Shown here one piece after another: positions 1-10,451 of a stretch of DNA of 64,000 bases. The DNA is from Sceloporus undulatus (Eukaryota > Chordata > Lepidosauria > Squamata > Phrynosomatidae): positions 114,614,738 to 114,678,737 of the forward strand of contig NC_056527.1 in the NCBI RefSeq assembly GCF_019175285.1, given 5' to 3'. The notes beneath the pieces were generated by a model that had not been told where the DNA came from, made no database searches, and saw only the letters and a list, made by a program, of their open reading frames with translations. A program made the translations under genes and the position numbers. How positions within the stretch are numbered: position 1 is the stretch's first letter; the number at the start of each line of letters is the position of its first letter.

Positions 1-604
1 TGTTTTTATTTACCTACTTCTTCTCTACAGAGTACTTGCTCCCGTCATGTGTGTGCCCAAATCAATAGTCCAAGAGAGACAGAAGATAAGGCTTATCCAG
101 GTGACTGTCTAGCATAGTAGTTTGTTGGGAGAAAAGCTTAGAATTTTTTTTTCTGGCAGTTGCAATGCAAAAACAACAACAACAATAGGTCTGGAGCAAC
201 AGCAAATAGAAGAGGTTTTTCTTTCCAGCATTGCTTGGGTTCAGGAAGAATGAAGGACCAAATCTTTAACAAGAAAGTGGTGGTGCAATAGAGATACAGG
301 TTCTCATGCAAGATGCTCATTTTTTTTTTCAAGCAATGCCAGGTTGTCCAGATGCACTCTTTGAATGGTGGTTGCAGGCTGTGTGTTGAGTAGAGTAAGG
401 GAGTGGGGATTATGGTGGGTTGGAAAATGTGAAGGATTCAAGAACCCTCTAACTTGCTTTCTGTCTCTCTCACACACACATACACTGTCAGTTTTGCTTC
501 ATCTCGTCCTCCCAATAAAAAAACCTAATCTGGGTTAACAAACTTGCAAAAGAGGCAGAGCTTGGAAAGGTCAGCCTTTGAGAATATCAGTTCCTAAAAT
601 CTTA
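1..604. other. Left flank, nothing recognised
   Basis: This flank lies downstream of CEBPE. Apart from short A/T runs and a CA-rich stretch near 470-485, I see no gene, conserved protein match or named repeat in it. Confidence 0.5.
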
Positions 605-778
605 CAGCCAGCATGGTCAGTGGCCATAACGGCTGAGGGATTGTGAGCTGTTATCCAAGTGCTGTCTAGATATTGTTGGTCTCCAATTCCCATCATTCTC
701 AAACAGCATGGCCAGTGATCAAGAAACATGGGAAATGCTGTCTCACCAAATCTGGCAGGTCACAGGTATTTCTCACCC
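605..778. mobile_element. Degraded foldback DNA element (hAT-like MITE)
   Basis: Two imperfect inverted arms carry the motifs 'CCCATCATTCTCAAACAGCA' and 'CAGCATGGTCAGTGG', the pattern of a common reptile MITE whose arms read like 'ACTCCCATCATCCC...GCATGGCCA'. A related fragment lies at 5655-5722. The superfamily is an inference. Confidence 0.45.
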
Positions 779-856
779 ATTTTCAGATCTACAGTTAAAG
801 AACTGGATCTTAACCCAAACACCTGCCATTAAAAATGCCCAACACTAGGGCCGAAA

Positions 857-1073
857 CTGCAGCCACACTGCAGAAATAATCCAGTTTGACACCACTTTAA
901 CTGTCATGACTGAATGCTATGGAATTCTGGGAGCTGCCATTTTGTGAGACATTTAGCCTTCTCTCTCAGAGAGTTCTGGTGTCACAACAAACTACAAACT
1001 CCAGGATTCCATAGCATTGAGCCATGGCAGTTAAAGTGGTTGTCAAACTGGATTATTTCTACAGTGTGGAAAT
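857..1073. mobile_element. Palindromic foldback MITE (family A)
   Basis: The left arm starts CACACTGCAGAAATAATCC and runs into CCACTTTAACTG. The right arm is its reverse complement, ending GGATTATTTCTACAGTGTG. The centre holds a second inverted pair (GAATTCTGGGAG and CTCCAGGATTCC). The same palindrome recurs about 18 times in the window. No coding capacity is seen, so it is non-autonomous. Confidence 0.8.
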
Positions 1074-1290
1074 AACTGAAAGAAAGAAGTTGGCAGCATG
1101 ACCTTTTGTAGACTTAAGTCTATCTCCTCAGATGCATTTGGTGGACATCTGAGGAAGTAGACTTAAATCAATGAAAGTTCATGCTGCCAACTTCTTTCTT
1201 TCAGTTAGCCCCAAAGATGCTACAAAACCTCCCTACATGCTGATTCTAAAGACTACCATGGCTATATGTTTGAATTCTACCACTTTATTT
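1074..1290. repeat. Inverted-arm interspersed repeat (family C)
   Basis: Arms 'AAGAAGTTGGCAGCATGA' and its reverse complement near 1180-1200 flank a TCCTCAGATGCATTTGGTGG centre. The right arm continues into 'TGATTCTAAAGACTACCATG', a stretch also seen at 40300 and 63340. Other copies lie at 29400, 40142, 59412 and 63232. I do not know the family name. Confidence 0.6.
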
Positions 1291-1353
1291 TGAAAGGAAA
1301 ACCACCACAAATCACCAAAGGCCACAGATCACCAAAGTGTTACGAGAGATCCT

Positions 1354-1359
1354 TTTATT
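1354..1359 (-). promoter_or_regulatory. CEBPE: Candidate CEBPE poly(A) signal
   Basis: AATAAA reads on the minus strand about 120 bases past the CEBPE stop codon. A second copy lies at 1284-1289. Either would give a short 3' UTR. Confidence 0.55.
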
Positions 1360-1476
1360 TACATGTTCAGAGTCCCACATCTTCTTGATCCCAAGACCCA
1401 CCATTGACCCCACCTCCAGTTGGCCTTGTGCTGCTTCCCTGCTCTCCATCCCACCACCACGGCACCCCAACCGGCT

Positions 1477-4400
1477 TCAGCTGCAACCCCCAAGACCTTT
1501 GATAAGCCCGGCAGCTTCGGGCACTTGGCGGAAAATGTCACGGAGGGTCTCGGTCTCCTGCATCAGTTGCTCCACCCGGCTGCGCAGCCTCTCGTTCTCA
1601 CCCAGGAGCTCCACCATGCGTTGCTGTGTCTCCATCACTCGACGCTTGGCCTTGTCACGGCTCTTCCGCACGGCAATGTTGTTGCGCTCGCGACGCAGGC
1701 GATACTCCAGGCTATCTTTGTTCACTGACTTTTTCCCTTTTGGGGTACCACAGGGTGGAGATGGGCTGCAGGATGGACCCTGTCGAGATGGAGTTAGGAA
1801 GAGACCATGAAAGAGAGGTTAGCTCTAGTCATGTTGTAGTTCAAGGGTGTAGATTAGCAGAGAATGCTCTGCACCTCCCTAAATTACAAATTTTCAAGGA
1901 TGGAGCCATGACAGTTCAGGTGGTACTATACTGCTATAACTATGTGCTGTAGATACACCCAGGAAGAGGAAGACATAATTTGCAGACTTCAATTAGATTA
2001 AAGGCAACTGCCAGAGCAAGATCATGGCCATAATAAACTTAAATTGGAAGAAATGTAATATACTTAAAACAAGTACAATAAACTTTTAATTCATTCACAT
2101 TCAAAAAGTCATGGGACTCCATTTTGGGAATGGAGGTATAAAAAAGTGCACAGAAAAAGCTGGTTGGACAAAAATATATGAATGACTTTCTGTTAGAGCT
2201 TGAGAAAATTCCTTTTTGGAGATAACCCTCCATTCCCCTTTCCCAAACTCTCTATTCTGTAATGAATTATTTTAAATCTCTTCTTTTTAGCTCAGCAATT
2301 AGGGTCTCTTCTCTATGTATAGCATGTTATGAGTTCAAGGCAAAGTCCTACCTGTGAAAACCTTGAAACATCTTTTTTGTAACTGATTAATCCTGTTTGT
2401 GTTTCTGTCAACTGGGGAGGGAGGATTTGCTTCAGTCCTGGGGGATTGGGTAGGTTGTAGTAGGGTCTTCCATGTCTTATGGGAAGCTAAAGGCTCCTAA
2501 AAATACAACTTTGGAAAGTTACTTGTGGGTCTTGCCCACCCAACAAGGCAGTTTCTGAGCCTTGCATAGGAAATACATGCACAGCTGCTGTGAAAGACCC
2601 CCAACTCTTTGGTCAAGACCCCTCAAATCCTGGAACTTGTGAATCAGGAAGTCACACTCAGCTGAAGGGCTATCTAGAAATGTACCAAATAAAGAACACA
2701 TTGAGCAGGTCAGGCTATGACTGAGTCCGTGGCCCAAGTCTAGTATTAACATAAACAGTTGCGTGCTTTTCTTTCTCACTGCAGCCTTGGCCCTTACTGA
2801 CGGATAGCTCCTTGTGCACTTAGCCAAAAAAAAAAACCTCAACCCACTCCCAGTCCTGCTTTCTGTTTTGAGACCCTGAAAATAGTCCTTTTGGGTCATG
2901 CTGTTCCTGAAACAGCCAGTCTATGGTTGCTTTCCACTCAGGCCTTCCTGGGTTTCACAATCCATCAACCTTGCCCTTCTATTCCAGACTCATGCAGTGC
3001 GGATCTGCTATCAGCTAGATCATAACTCCATCCCTTTTCATAAAAAAAAAAAAAAACCCTAGAATACTACTGGCATTCAGCAGTGTCACTTGGAAGCAGG
3101 AAATGGGGAATCAAGCAGTTTGGTTAAAGGTTTGCTTTAGTTGACACTTGGGAACGCTCAGACTCTTTCTGCTTGTCGGCTTAGGTTTCTTATCCATTCC
3201 GTCACTACTGGAACTTGGAAATATTAATTTTTTGGATGATAACTTCAAGACTCCCTGAGCCAATATGGATGAAATAACATCTCCAAGCTCTACCGGCAAT
3301 ATAACAGTAGGATGGATGAGGGCTACATATATATAACTGCAGGATGGATGATGGTCCTACTTTGGGAGAGGATTGTTCAGATGTGAGAAACACAGAACAA
3401 TGCTTCAGGGATTGGGGCTGTGATTGTGAGCCTGATGGTTCCCAATAGAAAGGACTGGAAATACAAGGCTTACTGTGGGGTGGAAATATGGGGAGGCCAA
3501 TTCTAAGAGGAGGGAATTAAGTTGGAGAGATGCAAGTTTTGTACAGATGTAAATCACAAGATGCTCTCATCTTTCTTTCAACCCCTTCCCTTTGTGGGAA
3601 AATCCCACCTTTCCCACAAAGCTTTGGCCCAAGTTCTAAGCATGGCAAGGGTGGGCAACTGTGGCAAGTCTGGGGCCAATTTTCTGTAATGGGGACTCTC
3701 CAGGAGTAACTGAGGCTGGATCTACACTGCAGAATTAATGCAGCTTGACACCACTTTAACTGCCAAGGCTCAATGAGATGGAATTTTGGGACTTGTAGTT
3801 TTGTGATATATTTAACCTTATCTGTCAGAGAGCTCTGGTGTGCCAACAAACTACAAACTCCAGGATTCCATAAGATGGAGCCTTGATGGTTAAAGTGGTG
3901 TCAAACTGCATTAATTCTGCAGTGTAGATGCAGCCATAGACTGCCAAAATGCCAATTACAACTTGGGGGGGGGGGTATTTTTTAAAAATGTTAAACAGTA
4001 CACCCTACAAACTGTATAAAAAGAGAACTGTGGATCTTGGAGGTTTCCAGGAAAGGAAATTCTCTCTCCCTCCCCAGGGCAGGAACCAAGCCCAACTGGT
4101 CTGGATGGGTGAAGGGCCACAAAAAAGCCTCCTAGGGCTACATGTGACCCCAGTGCCATATTTTGGTATATTATTTGTTGGTGTTCTGTGCGTTCAAGTC
4201 ATTTCTGACTTATGACAGCCAGTGGGTTTCAAGGCCGAGCAGGGATTTGAAGCCTGGTCTCCAGTTGCAGTCCAACACTCAAACCACTATGCCACACTGG
4301 CTCTCTCTTACTATACTATAACCAAATAAACCACATATTCTTCCCATTTGCCCCAGCCTCCATTTCTTTCCCTTTCCTCTTTGTCGTCTCTCATGTTTTA

Positions 4401-5084
4401 GATTGTAGACGGCAGGTCCCTGGGGACAGCAACCTCTTGTATCCTGTGGAGCATCATGCACACTGTGCAAAGGACCATTGCAATGATGATTAACACCTAA
4501 GGAAGATCACATAAGAGGGAGCTGTGCTGTGTGTGGACAAAATCCCACATTTAGATAAGGATTTAATGGTCTGCAATATGTTCTAGACTGGCAGACTCTC
4601 CAAGATGGATGAAGGGAGGACAAAAGATGACAGGACTGTTTGGTCTCCTTACCTTGAGCACTCTCAGAGCTTGGCTGGCACGCACACCTGGCTGGGCGAG
4701 GGCCACCTGGGCACAGTGGGCAGCTGGGAAGTGCATGGCATTGTATGGGTGGCGTCCACCTGCCCGTCCAGCATCACTTCCTCGTGGCTCCTCCTTGACA
4801 GCAACGGAGCGTGGGTCCAAGGGTCCCAGGCCCTTGCGGTCTCCTCCATAAGACAGGAAGGGATACGGCTCCATGGGGTAGTAGTTGGGGAACGGGGTGC
4901 CCTTGGGGCCGCGCTGCTGAGCCCCTTGTAGTAGTTCTGAGAGTAGCTGCTCATCTCCGATGTATGAGGCCAGCTCAGACTCACAAAGTGGGCCCAGGTC
5001 AGTGCCAGTGGGCCTGGCAGCGGCCGGGGGCATTTCCAGGGCTTGGTACTGCCTCTCACTCTCAAAATACCCTCCTTGGGACAT
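1477..5084 (-). CDS. CEBPE: CCAAT/enhancer-binding protein epsilon (C/EBP-epsilon), two coding exons
   Basis: This is a bZIP transcription factor of terminal granulocyte differentiation that binds CCAAT-type sites as a dimer in the nucleus. Coding exons are 4653-5084 (residues 1-144) and 1477-1779 (145-244). The donor is CTCAAG/gtaagg, the acceptor gacag/GGTCC, and phase is 0. Exon 1 carries the N-terminal [10 protein letters not shown] block, an acidic activation segment ([16 protein letters not shown], about residues 38-52) and VKEEP around K97, the family's sumoylation-type motif. Exon 2 carries the basic region (about 171-192, [15 protein letters not shown]) and a leucine zipper (about 197-225), ending VGGCS-like as LGGCS. 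Length is 244 aa against about 281 in human, the difference lying in exon 1 and the linker. The start is the ATG after GGTGCC, with a TATAAA 70 bases upstream. CEBPA/B/D are excluded by the two-exon structure, the linker and the SLC7A8 neighbour. Confidence 0.96.
1780..3716 (-). other. CEBPE: CEBPE intron, 3' half
   Basis: This part of the single CEBPE intron shows no repeat I can name. A/T homopolymers occur near 2824 and 3043. There are open frames without family resemblance, which I treat as chance. Confidence 0.5.
3717..3936. mobile_element. Palindromic foldback MITE (family A, subtype with TCTACACTGCAG ends)
   Basis: The left end TCTACACTGCAGAATTAATG is mirrored by CATTAATTCTGCAGTGTAGA at the right end. 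The inner arms GACACCACTTTAACTGCC and GGTTAAAGTGGTGTC pair. It lies in the CEBPE intron. Confidence 0.8.
4172..4306 (-). mobile_element. tRNA-headed SINE, internally deleted
   Basis: On the minus strand this reads as a tRNA-like head (AGTGTGGCATAGTGGTTTGA and a B-box-like segment) joined directly to a Bov-B-type tail (AAATGACTTGAACGCACAGA). The middle section is missing compared with fuller copies such as 47778-47998. Confidence 0.75.
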
Positions 5085-5119
5085 GGCACCGAACCTTCCA
5101 GTTCTCTCTTCTTTCCTTC

Positions 5120-5505
5120 TCTCCTTGGTTCCAGAGTACTTGTTTATTGCCAGTTTATATTTTAATGCTCCTCTTGCAGGTTCGTTTGCTTTTTAATCCT
5201 CTGTTTCTTCTTCTTTAGCACTTGAAGGTTGTCTTCCTTAAAGTATTTTTTTTGACCCCCAATTTGTTCTCCACTTTTCTTGGTTGTTTTGTTGTCTTAT
5301 ACGTCCTTCTTTCGGGATGTGCAGTTTCGCTTGTCTTTTCTTTTTTAATATTTCTATCCTTTTTTCCCCTTCCCTGCTCACTTTCCACCTTTTCTCCTTC
5401 CTTCCCTCTCTCTGTCTGAGCCTTGTTCCCTCTTTCTCTTCATCTTGTTCCTTCCCTCCTTCGTCTCCCTCCCACTTCCTTCCTCTTTTTTAGGTGCACC
5501 CTGGC
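5120..5505. repeat. Long pyrimidine-rich tract upstream of CEBPE
   Basis: Runs of CTTTCC, CTTCC and CCCTCTCTCT dominate nearly 400 bases, so the CEBPE strand is purine-rich just before the gene. The tract includes the presumed promoter. Confidence 0.7.
5154..5159 (-). promoter_or_regulatory. CEBPE: Candidate TATA box of CEBPE
   Basis: TATAAA (context TTAAAATATAAACTGG) reads on the minus strand 70 bases before the ATG. Initiation about 30 bases downstream would leave a 5' UTR near 40-45 bases. Confidence 0.45.
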
Positions 5506-5654
5506 TCCTGCTTTTGGCAATTTAGCCTAGTTCGCCCAACAATTTTCTTCATCCCAGTGTGTGCCCTTTTGAAAAATCTCTCTCCGTAAACCATGCCTCC
5601 TATTCAACAATAATGATCATCTTGGCTTCATTCCCTCAGATCCACTAGAAGAGA

Positions 5655-5842
5655 CATGAAAATCATGCAGCCCTCAAAATGTTGTTGGACTGCCACTCCC
5701 AGCAGCCATGGCCAAAGGTGAGAAATGTTGGGAGTTAGAATCATGCATCCACACTGGAGAAATAACATGGTTTGGCACTGGTTTAACTGCTCTGGCTCAA
5801 GGCTATGGAATCTGGGAGTTGGAGTTTGTTGTGAAGTCCAAA
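5655..5842. mobile_element. Two MITE fragments
   Basis: 5655-5722 resembles one arm of the 'ATGTTGTTGGACT...CTCCCAGCA' foldback element. 5743-5842 is a single arm of family A (CCACACTGGAGAAATAAC ... GGAGTTGGAGTTTGTTGTG), of the same subtype as the full hairpin at 61502-61692. Confidence 0.6.
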
Positions 5843-6747
5843 GCTTTTGCCACCTTGACCGCACTCTTGTGATGCTTTTTCACACATGTCCCAGTTTTCA
5901 CTCGTGAAATGGAGGACATGCAGGAATACACACCTAAAAGCATGCCCAAAAGATAGCCTTCCAAGAAGGAGAAAAGAAAAACCCATGACATTGACAAAAG
6001 CAGCTAGAAAAAGAGCACAGCATCTTATCGCAAACCCTTTTTGTTCACTTTCCTTACACAGTGCAAAGATCTTCAGTTGTAACCCCTTTCTTAATCTCCC
6101 AAATTTATTAAGTCTTGAATGTGCCAATCTCTCTTTGCAACTTCAAGAATCATTTTTGTGGCTGCCCCCAATTGTTTTGGTTGCCACTTTAGCGGTCCAG
6201 CTGCACAGTGCCTCACAGCTGAGCTCCTGTTTCCTGCAACTGCTATAGAGGATGCTAAAAATCACCCATGAAATCCTCTTCTCTAGTTTTTTTCCCCTAG
6301 GGCTGGCCCTAAAAGATTTTGTTTTCTGCAGAAGAGCAGGCAACCCACCCCACTGCAAGCCAACGTTGGTGTAGAATGCCAAATTCCAAAGGCTCTCTGG
6401 GACACAAATACCCAGAAGTGTCTTTCCCTCTCCCTGACAGTAAAAATTAGAATACACTTTGGTACCCTCCAAAATCAGGTTCCTTTGGGGACACATTTTT
6501 GAAGAATACACTTCCCAGAATCCCTTGGATGCTTGGGAAGTTTTAGTCCAAAACAGTAACTTTTCTGAGCTCTGCAGTCCTGGCCTTTGCCTGCTTCAGT
6601 GCTTAATCCTGGGGCCAGAGTGAGGCTGATGGGATTCAAAGTGCAAAATGCATTGCCTTTCAGGACCAGCAGAGGGTTCTCTGAAACCAAACATGTGTAC
6701 GCATGTTGTGTATCATGCATATGTGTGCATTGTTGTGTGCATTTTGG
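5843..6747. other. Intergenic DNA, nothing recognised
   Basis: No protein gene or repeat that I can name lies between the CEBPE upstream MITE fragments and the SINE at 6748. Confidence 0.5.
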
Positions 6748-6871
6748 ATTTATGATCATCCTAAAGCAAAGCTATCATGGGGTTTTCTTGGCAAGATTTG
6801 TTCAGAGGAGGTTTGCCTTTGCCTTCCTCTAAGGTTGAGAGAGTGTGACTTGCCCAAGGTCACCCAATGGG
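6748..6871 (-). mobile_element. SINE, Bov-B-type tail and middle part only
   Basis: The text AAGCTATCATGGGGTTTTCT...GCAAGATTTGTTCAGAGGAGG...AAGGTCACCCAATGGG is the shared body of the tRNA-headed SINE read from its complement. The tRNA head is absent. Confidence 0.75.
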
Positions 6872-7474
6872 TGTTGTTGTTTTTTTAAACTATATTTATT
6901 ACACTAATGCCCTGCCCCATCTCCAGAAATCTCAAAGAAGGGTATTTGGCTATCTTCCTACTCACCCCCAGACTCACAAGAATCCTGTAAAGTAGGTTTA
7001 ATTTACTGGCCCAAGGGCACATGGAGTGAAGGTGGGTTTCAATCTGGATTTTTCCAGCTGTAGCTCAACACACCTTCTAGCCCAAGGGTAGCAAACCTCT
7101 TTTCAGCTGGAAGGCCAAATTCCATTTCAGGAAAGATCTCCACAATTCCCGTCGCTTTTTGCAGAGAAGGAAGGCTGTATAAATGCTGGGAAACCACCAG
7201 ACATCTAAGAAAGCCATGTGAGCACCTGGGGGAACTACAAAAGGCCATCCTCAGCCCCAGGGCTTGAGGTTCCCTACCCCTGCTCTAGCCAGTTTCACAC
7301 AGATTGGTTTCCCACCCCCCTACTATTAGAGCTTGCACTTTTATAGCTCCAGAACTTCTTTAGTGGCTGAGAGCCCTGATACACCAGCCACCATAAATAC
7401 TTGAAGCCCTTCTATAGGACTTCCTAATGTACCATTTGTGGTTCTTATCACAGAGGTGGCTATAAAAAATGTCA

Positions 7475-7888
7475 ATAGAATAATCATAGTTGGAAGAGAC
7501 CCCAAGGGCCATCCAATCCAGCTTCATTTTGCCATACAGAAAGACACCACCAAAGCACTCCCTGTGTCAGATGGCCCTCCAGCTTCTGATGAAACATCTC
7601 TAAAGAAGGAGACTCCACCAAACTCCCAGGCAGCATATACCACGGTTGAACAGCTCTTACCATCGGGGAGCTCTTTTCAATGTTCAGGTGAAACCTCTTT
7701 TCTTGTAGCTTGAATCCGTTGCTCCGTGTCCTGGTCTGTGGAGCAGCAGGAAACAAGCTTGCTCCATCCTCAATAGGATATTCCTTCAAATATTTAAACA
7801 CGGCTTTCATGTCAACTCTTAACCTTGTTATGCCATGCTCCTTCTCATCAAATAGGACCTTCAGTGCCTCCTCTGTCCCCTCTTAATA
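7475..7888 (-). mobile_element. CR1 LINE 3' fragment
   Basis: The minus strand reads as the familiar CR1 3' region: a tail ending in TTCTATTGAC-like text, then GGATGGCCCTTGGGGTCTC, the 'GAACTTC'-type segment, and AAGCTTGTTTCCTGCTGCTC. The copy is 5'-truncated. Other copies lie at 16225, 20150, 26700, 28517, 31110 and 32495. Confidence 0.8.
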
Positions 7889-7994
7889 TAGTTGTGTGTT
7901 TCAGAAATGTTTGGAGTGATCTCTAGTAAGAGTGTAATTTTAATTCTGTAGCTTACAAAATCCCACTTCTTGTGATAATGTTTTCCTTCACACA

Positions 7995-9440
7995 GCTCAG
8001 GCGTGGAAGACGTCACATAATTCAGAATAGTGAAAACTCAAATCTGGAAGGAACTTAAACTAAGGGAACAAGGAACTGAAAAGTAAATGAGGCTAAGTAC
8101 AAAGTGATGCATGTTGGGCCAAAAACAAAACCTACTGATTTTGCCACAGCTTGGGAAAAAATGTTACAAGCAACATGACTTGTAACATATACAAACAAAA
8201 ATCCATCAGTGATACCTTTATGGACCAACAGAAACGCACAATATACTTGTTGCAAACTTCTGAACCTCTTCTGTAACATGTTACATGTTCCTGATAATAG
8301 GGACAAAACAATGACCATGTTTTGCCTTTTAACATGACAGTGTTTGGGGTTTTAATATAAATATTAAATAGTTCCACCAAACGTTATCTATAAGAGTAAT
8401 TTGGAAGCATCTAGGACCATTATAATCATTTGGGTATTTTAATGTGTCCCTAGGCACTTGTCCTTTGCTGCTTTAATGCCTTACCCAGTCCCTTAGTACA
8501 CAATACATTCTCTAAACTATTTACAGTACTGTTGTCTTTTATTTCTTGCAGTTGCCATGTGATATGTATTTTTGGGTGTGCTCACCTTGTGGAAACTATA
8601 ATGTATCCTAGAGGGAATGGCTTTTGGCTACAGAACCAGTCTGACAGCTTTTTTTTTCTCCTCTACTTTAGCAATTGCTTTTTAATAATAATAATAATAA
8701 TAATATTTTTACTCCACAATGTTTTGGAATTCTTGCCTGTGAAACTTCAGAGCTGTGAAGGTGCACTGTTTGTATCCATCCCATGTGTAGTGACAGTGAA
8801 AAAGGTAAATTCCATATAATGGATGATCAGGAAAAGAACTGAAAATAAGACAGCCAGTATCATAATGACTGTATATATCAATCTGCAGCCTGGCTACATT
8901 TGGAAAGCTTTTACAGTTGTTCAATTTCAAAGTTGGACAGAGTAAAGAAAAGGGCAACCAAAATGAGCAGAAAGCAGGAGCAGTTTACCTACAAGAAGCT
9001 AAAGAATTTGGAATTTTCCAGCTGCAGGGGAAGACTCTGCCGAATGAGGGAAGAAAGTGTGTAAAAGTAGGCATGGGGTAGAGAAAATGGATAGAAGTAA
9101 GTTTTCTTTTACCTTAACACTGGAATTCAGGAGTTAGCCAGTGAAATTGTCTCATTGTAGATTTAAGATAGGTTAAAATAATTCTTTGCACAGCACACAA
9201 TTAAGTTGTGGAATTTACTGCCTCAAGATGTGATGGTGGCAGATAGTTTAAGTAATTTAGAAAGGAATCAAGCAAATTAATAGAAGATGGTCCTAACAGC
9301 ACTGTTAGCCATGAAAATGCTCAAAATGAGAAGTAGGCCATACGACAATGGGAAGGCTGTTGAAATGAGGACTTACTAGAGGTGTCTGGCCCATGTGTGA
9401 AACAGGATGCTAGATCTTCTGTCCTGTCCTTTGGAGAAGA
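7995..9440 (+). mobile_element. Old L3/CR1-like LINE remains, interrupted
   Basis: 7995-8130 resembles the end of a reverse-transcriptase frame (AAAGTGATGCATGTTGGGCC). 8840-9440 continues with GGCAACCAAAATGAGCAG and a degraded 3' UTR ending in ACAGGATGCTAGATCTTCTG. The block between them (8131-8300) is a family E repeat, and an (AAT)n run lies at 8685-8705. The same LINE type is clearer at 12800-13195. Confidence 0.5.
8131..8300 (-). repeat. Family E repeat fragment
   Basis: It shares AGTGATACCTTTATGGACCA and CGCACAATATACTTGTTGCA with 27298-27425 (AGTGATACCTTTATTGGACT, TGCACAATATACAAGTTGCA). A third relative lies at 59262-59395. The family is not named here. Confidence 0.5.
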
Positions 9441-9976
9441 GATGGTCATGCAGATGTTGATGAAATACTCCTCCTAGCATGCCTCACCAATGGCCAGAGT
9501 AGTAGAACTGAAGGGAATAAGAGTTTATAACATCTGGAGAGTAACCTGTTCCTTTCCTGCTATTGCTTTCTTCTTAGGTTGTTGTAGGTCAAGAATAAAT
9601 TGGCCCCTTCAAAATATGAATTTTCACAGTGCACCTGTAGTTATCAGAATGCAGGGATGAATCCGTGGCACTAGCATTTCCGCAGTAGGTACAATGGCTG
9701 TTACCCCATGTAAGCTTCTACCAAAAAAACTCTGCTTAGGAAAATATGGTACCGCATTCTGGCTGTTTTCTAGCCATTTGCTGAGACTGAGGATTTGTTT
9801 TTTTAAAAAATGCATGCCATAGCGCTTGACTCTTTCCATCAAAGTACTAGAACCATCTTTGCCAAAGTGTTTGGTATTTTAGCAAGCTTGGAGCAGAATA
9901 ATCTGTCTGTCTTGAATGATCTTTCCTCTTCCTAAATCCTGCATTGAAAACAACAGACAGGGCAAGTTGAGTTTAA

Positions 9977-9982
9977 TTTATT
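9977..9982 (-). promoter_or_regulatory. SLC7A8: Candidate SLC7A8 poly(A) signal
   Basis: AATAAA on the minus strand lies about 470 bases past the SLC7A8 stop. It is the first canonical signal after the stop that I noticed. Confidence 0.5.
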
Positions 9983-10451
9983 ACATCAAAAAAGGAACAA
10001 AAGAGAGAGAAATGTGAAAAATACAAGGACATAAACTGAGGGGGACGCCTTTCCCCCCCAATGAGGTTCAAAACTAATGAAAATATTCCCAACAATATAA
10101 GGCAACAACAAGGTAGCCCCTTCCAGCAGGGTGGGGTGCAGGGAGCTGACTGTGGGATTGCTTGGCTGTGAAGAGAGCTCCCATTTATTTTCCAGCTCCA
10201 GCAGGGGCACTGAAGGTGGGGAATGGTGGCTGTGGGTCCTCCAGACCCAGCAAGGCTTTACCAAAGGAAGGAGAGGGGTGACAGTGAGGCATTCACAGCT
10301 ATTCCAGTCCCAGCATGTGGTGCTACAAGGAGCAAAACGGGAGCGTCAGCTGTGCAAGGAGTTCCAATTCATTTCAAACCCAGCAAAGGCAGTAGTGTGC
10401 AGTCCGTGGCTGGCTGCTGTTTCTTCTACTCTCCCAGGCAGTAAAATGTGC

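Noticed and set aside
1337-1952. Plus-strand frames overlapping CEBPE exon 2
   Set aside because: They are antisense to a clear bZIP exon and have no similarity of their own.
4605-5218. Plus-strand frames overlapping CEBPE exon 1
   Set aside because: Antisense shadows of a GC-rich coding exon.
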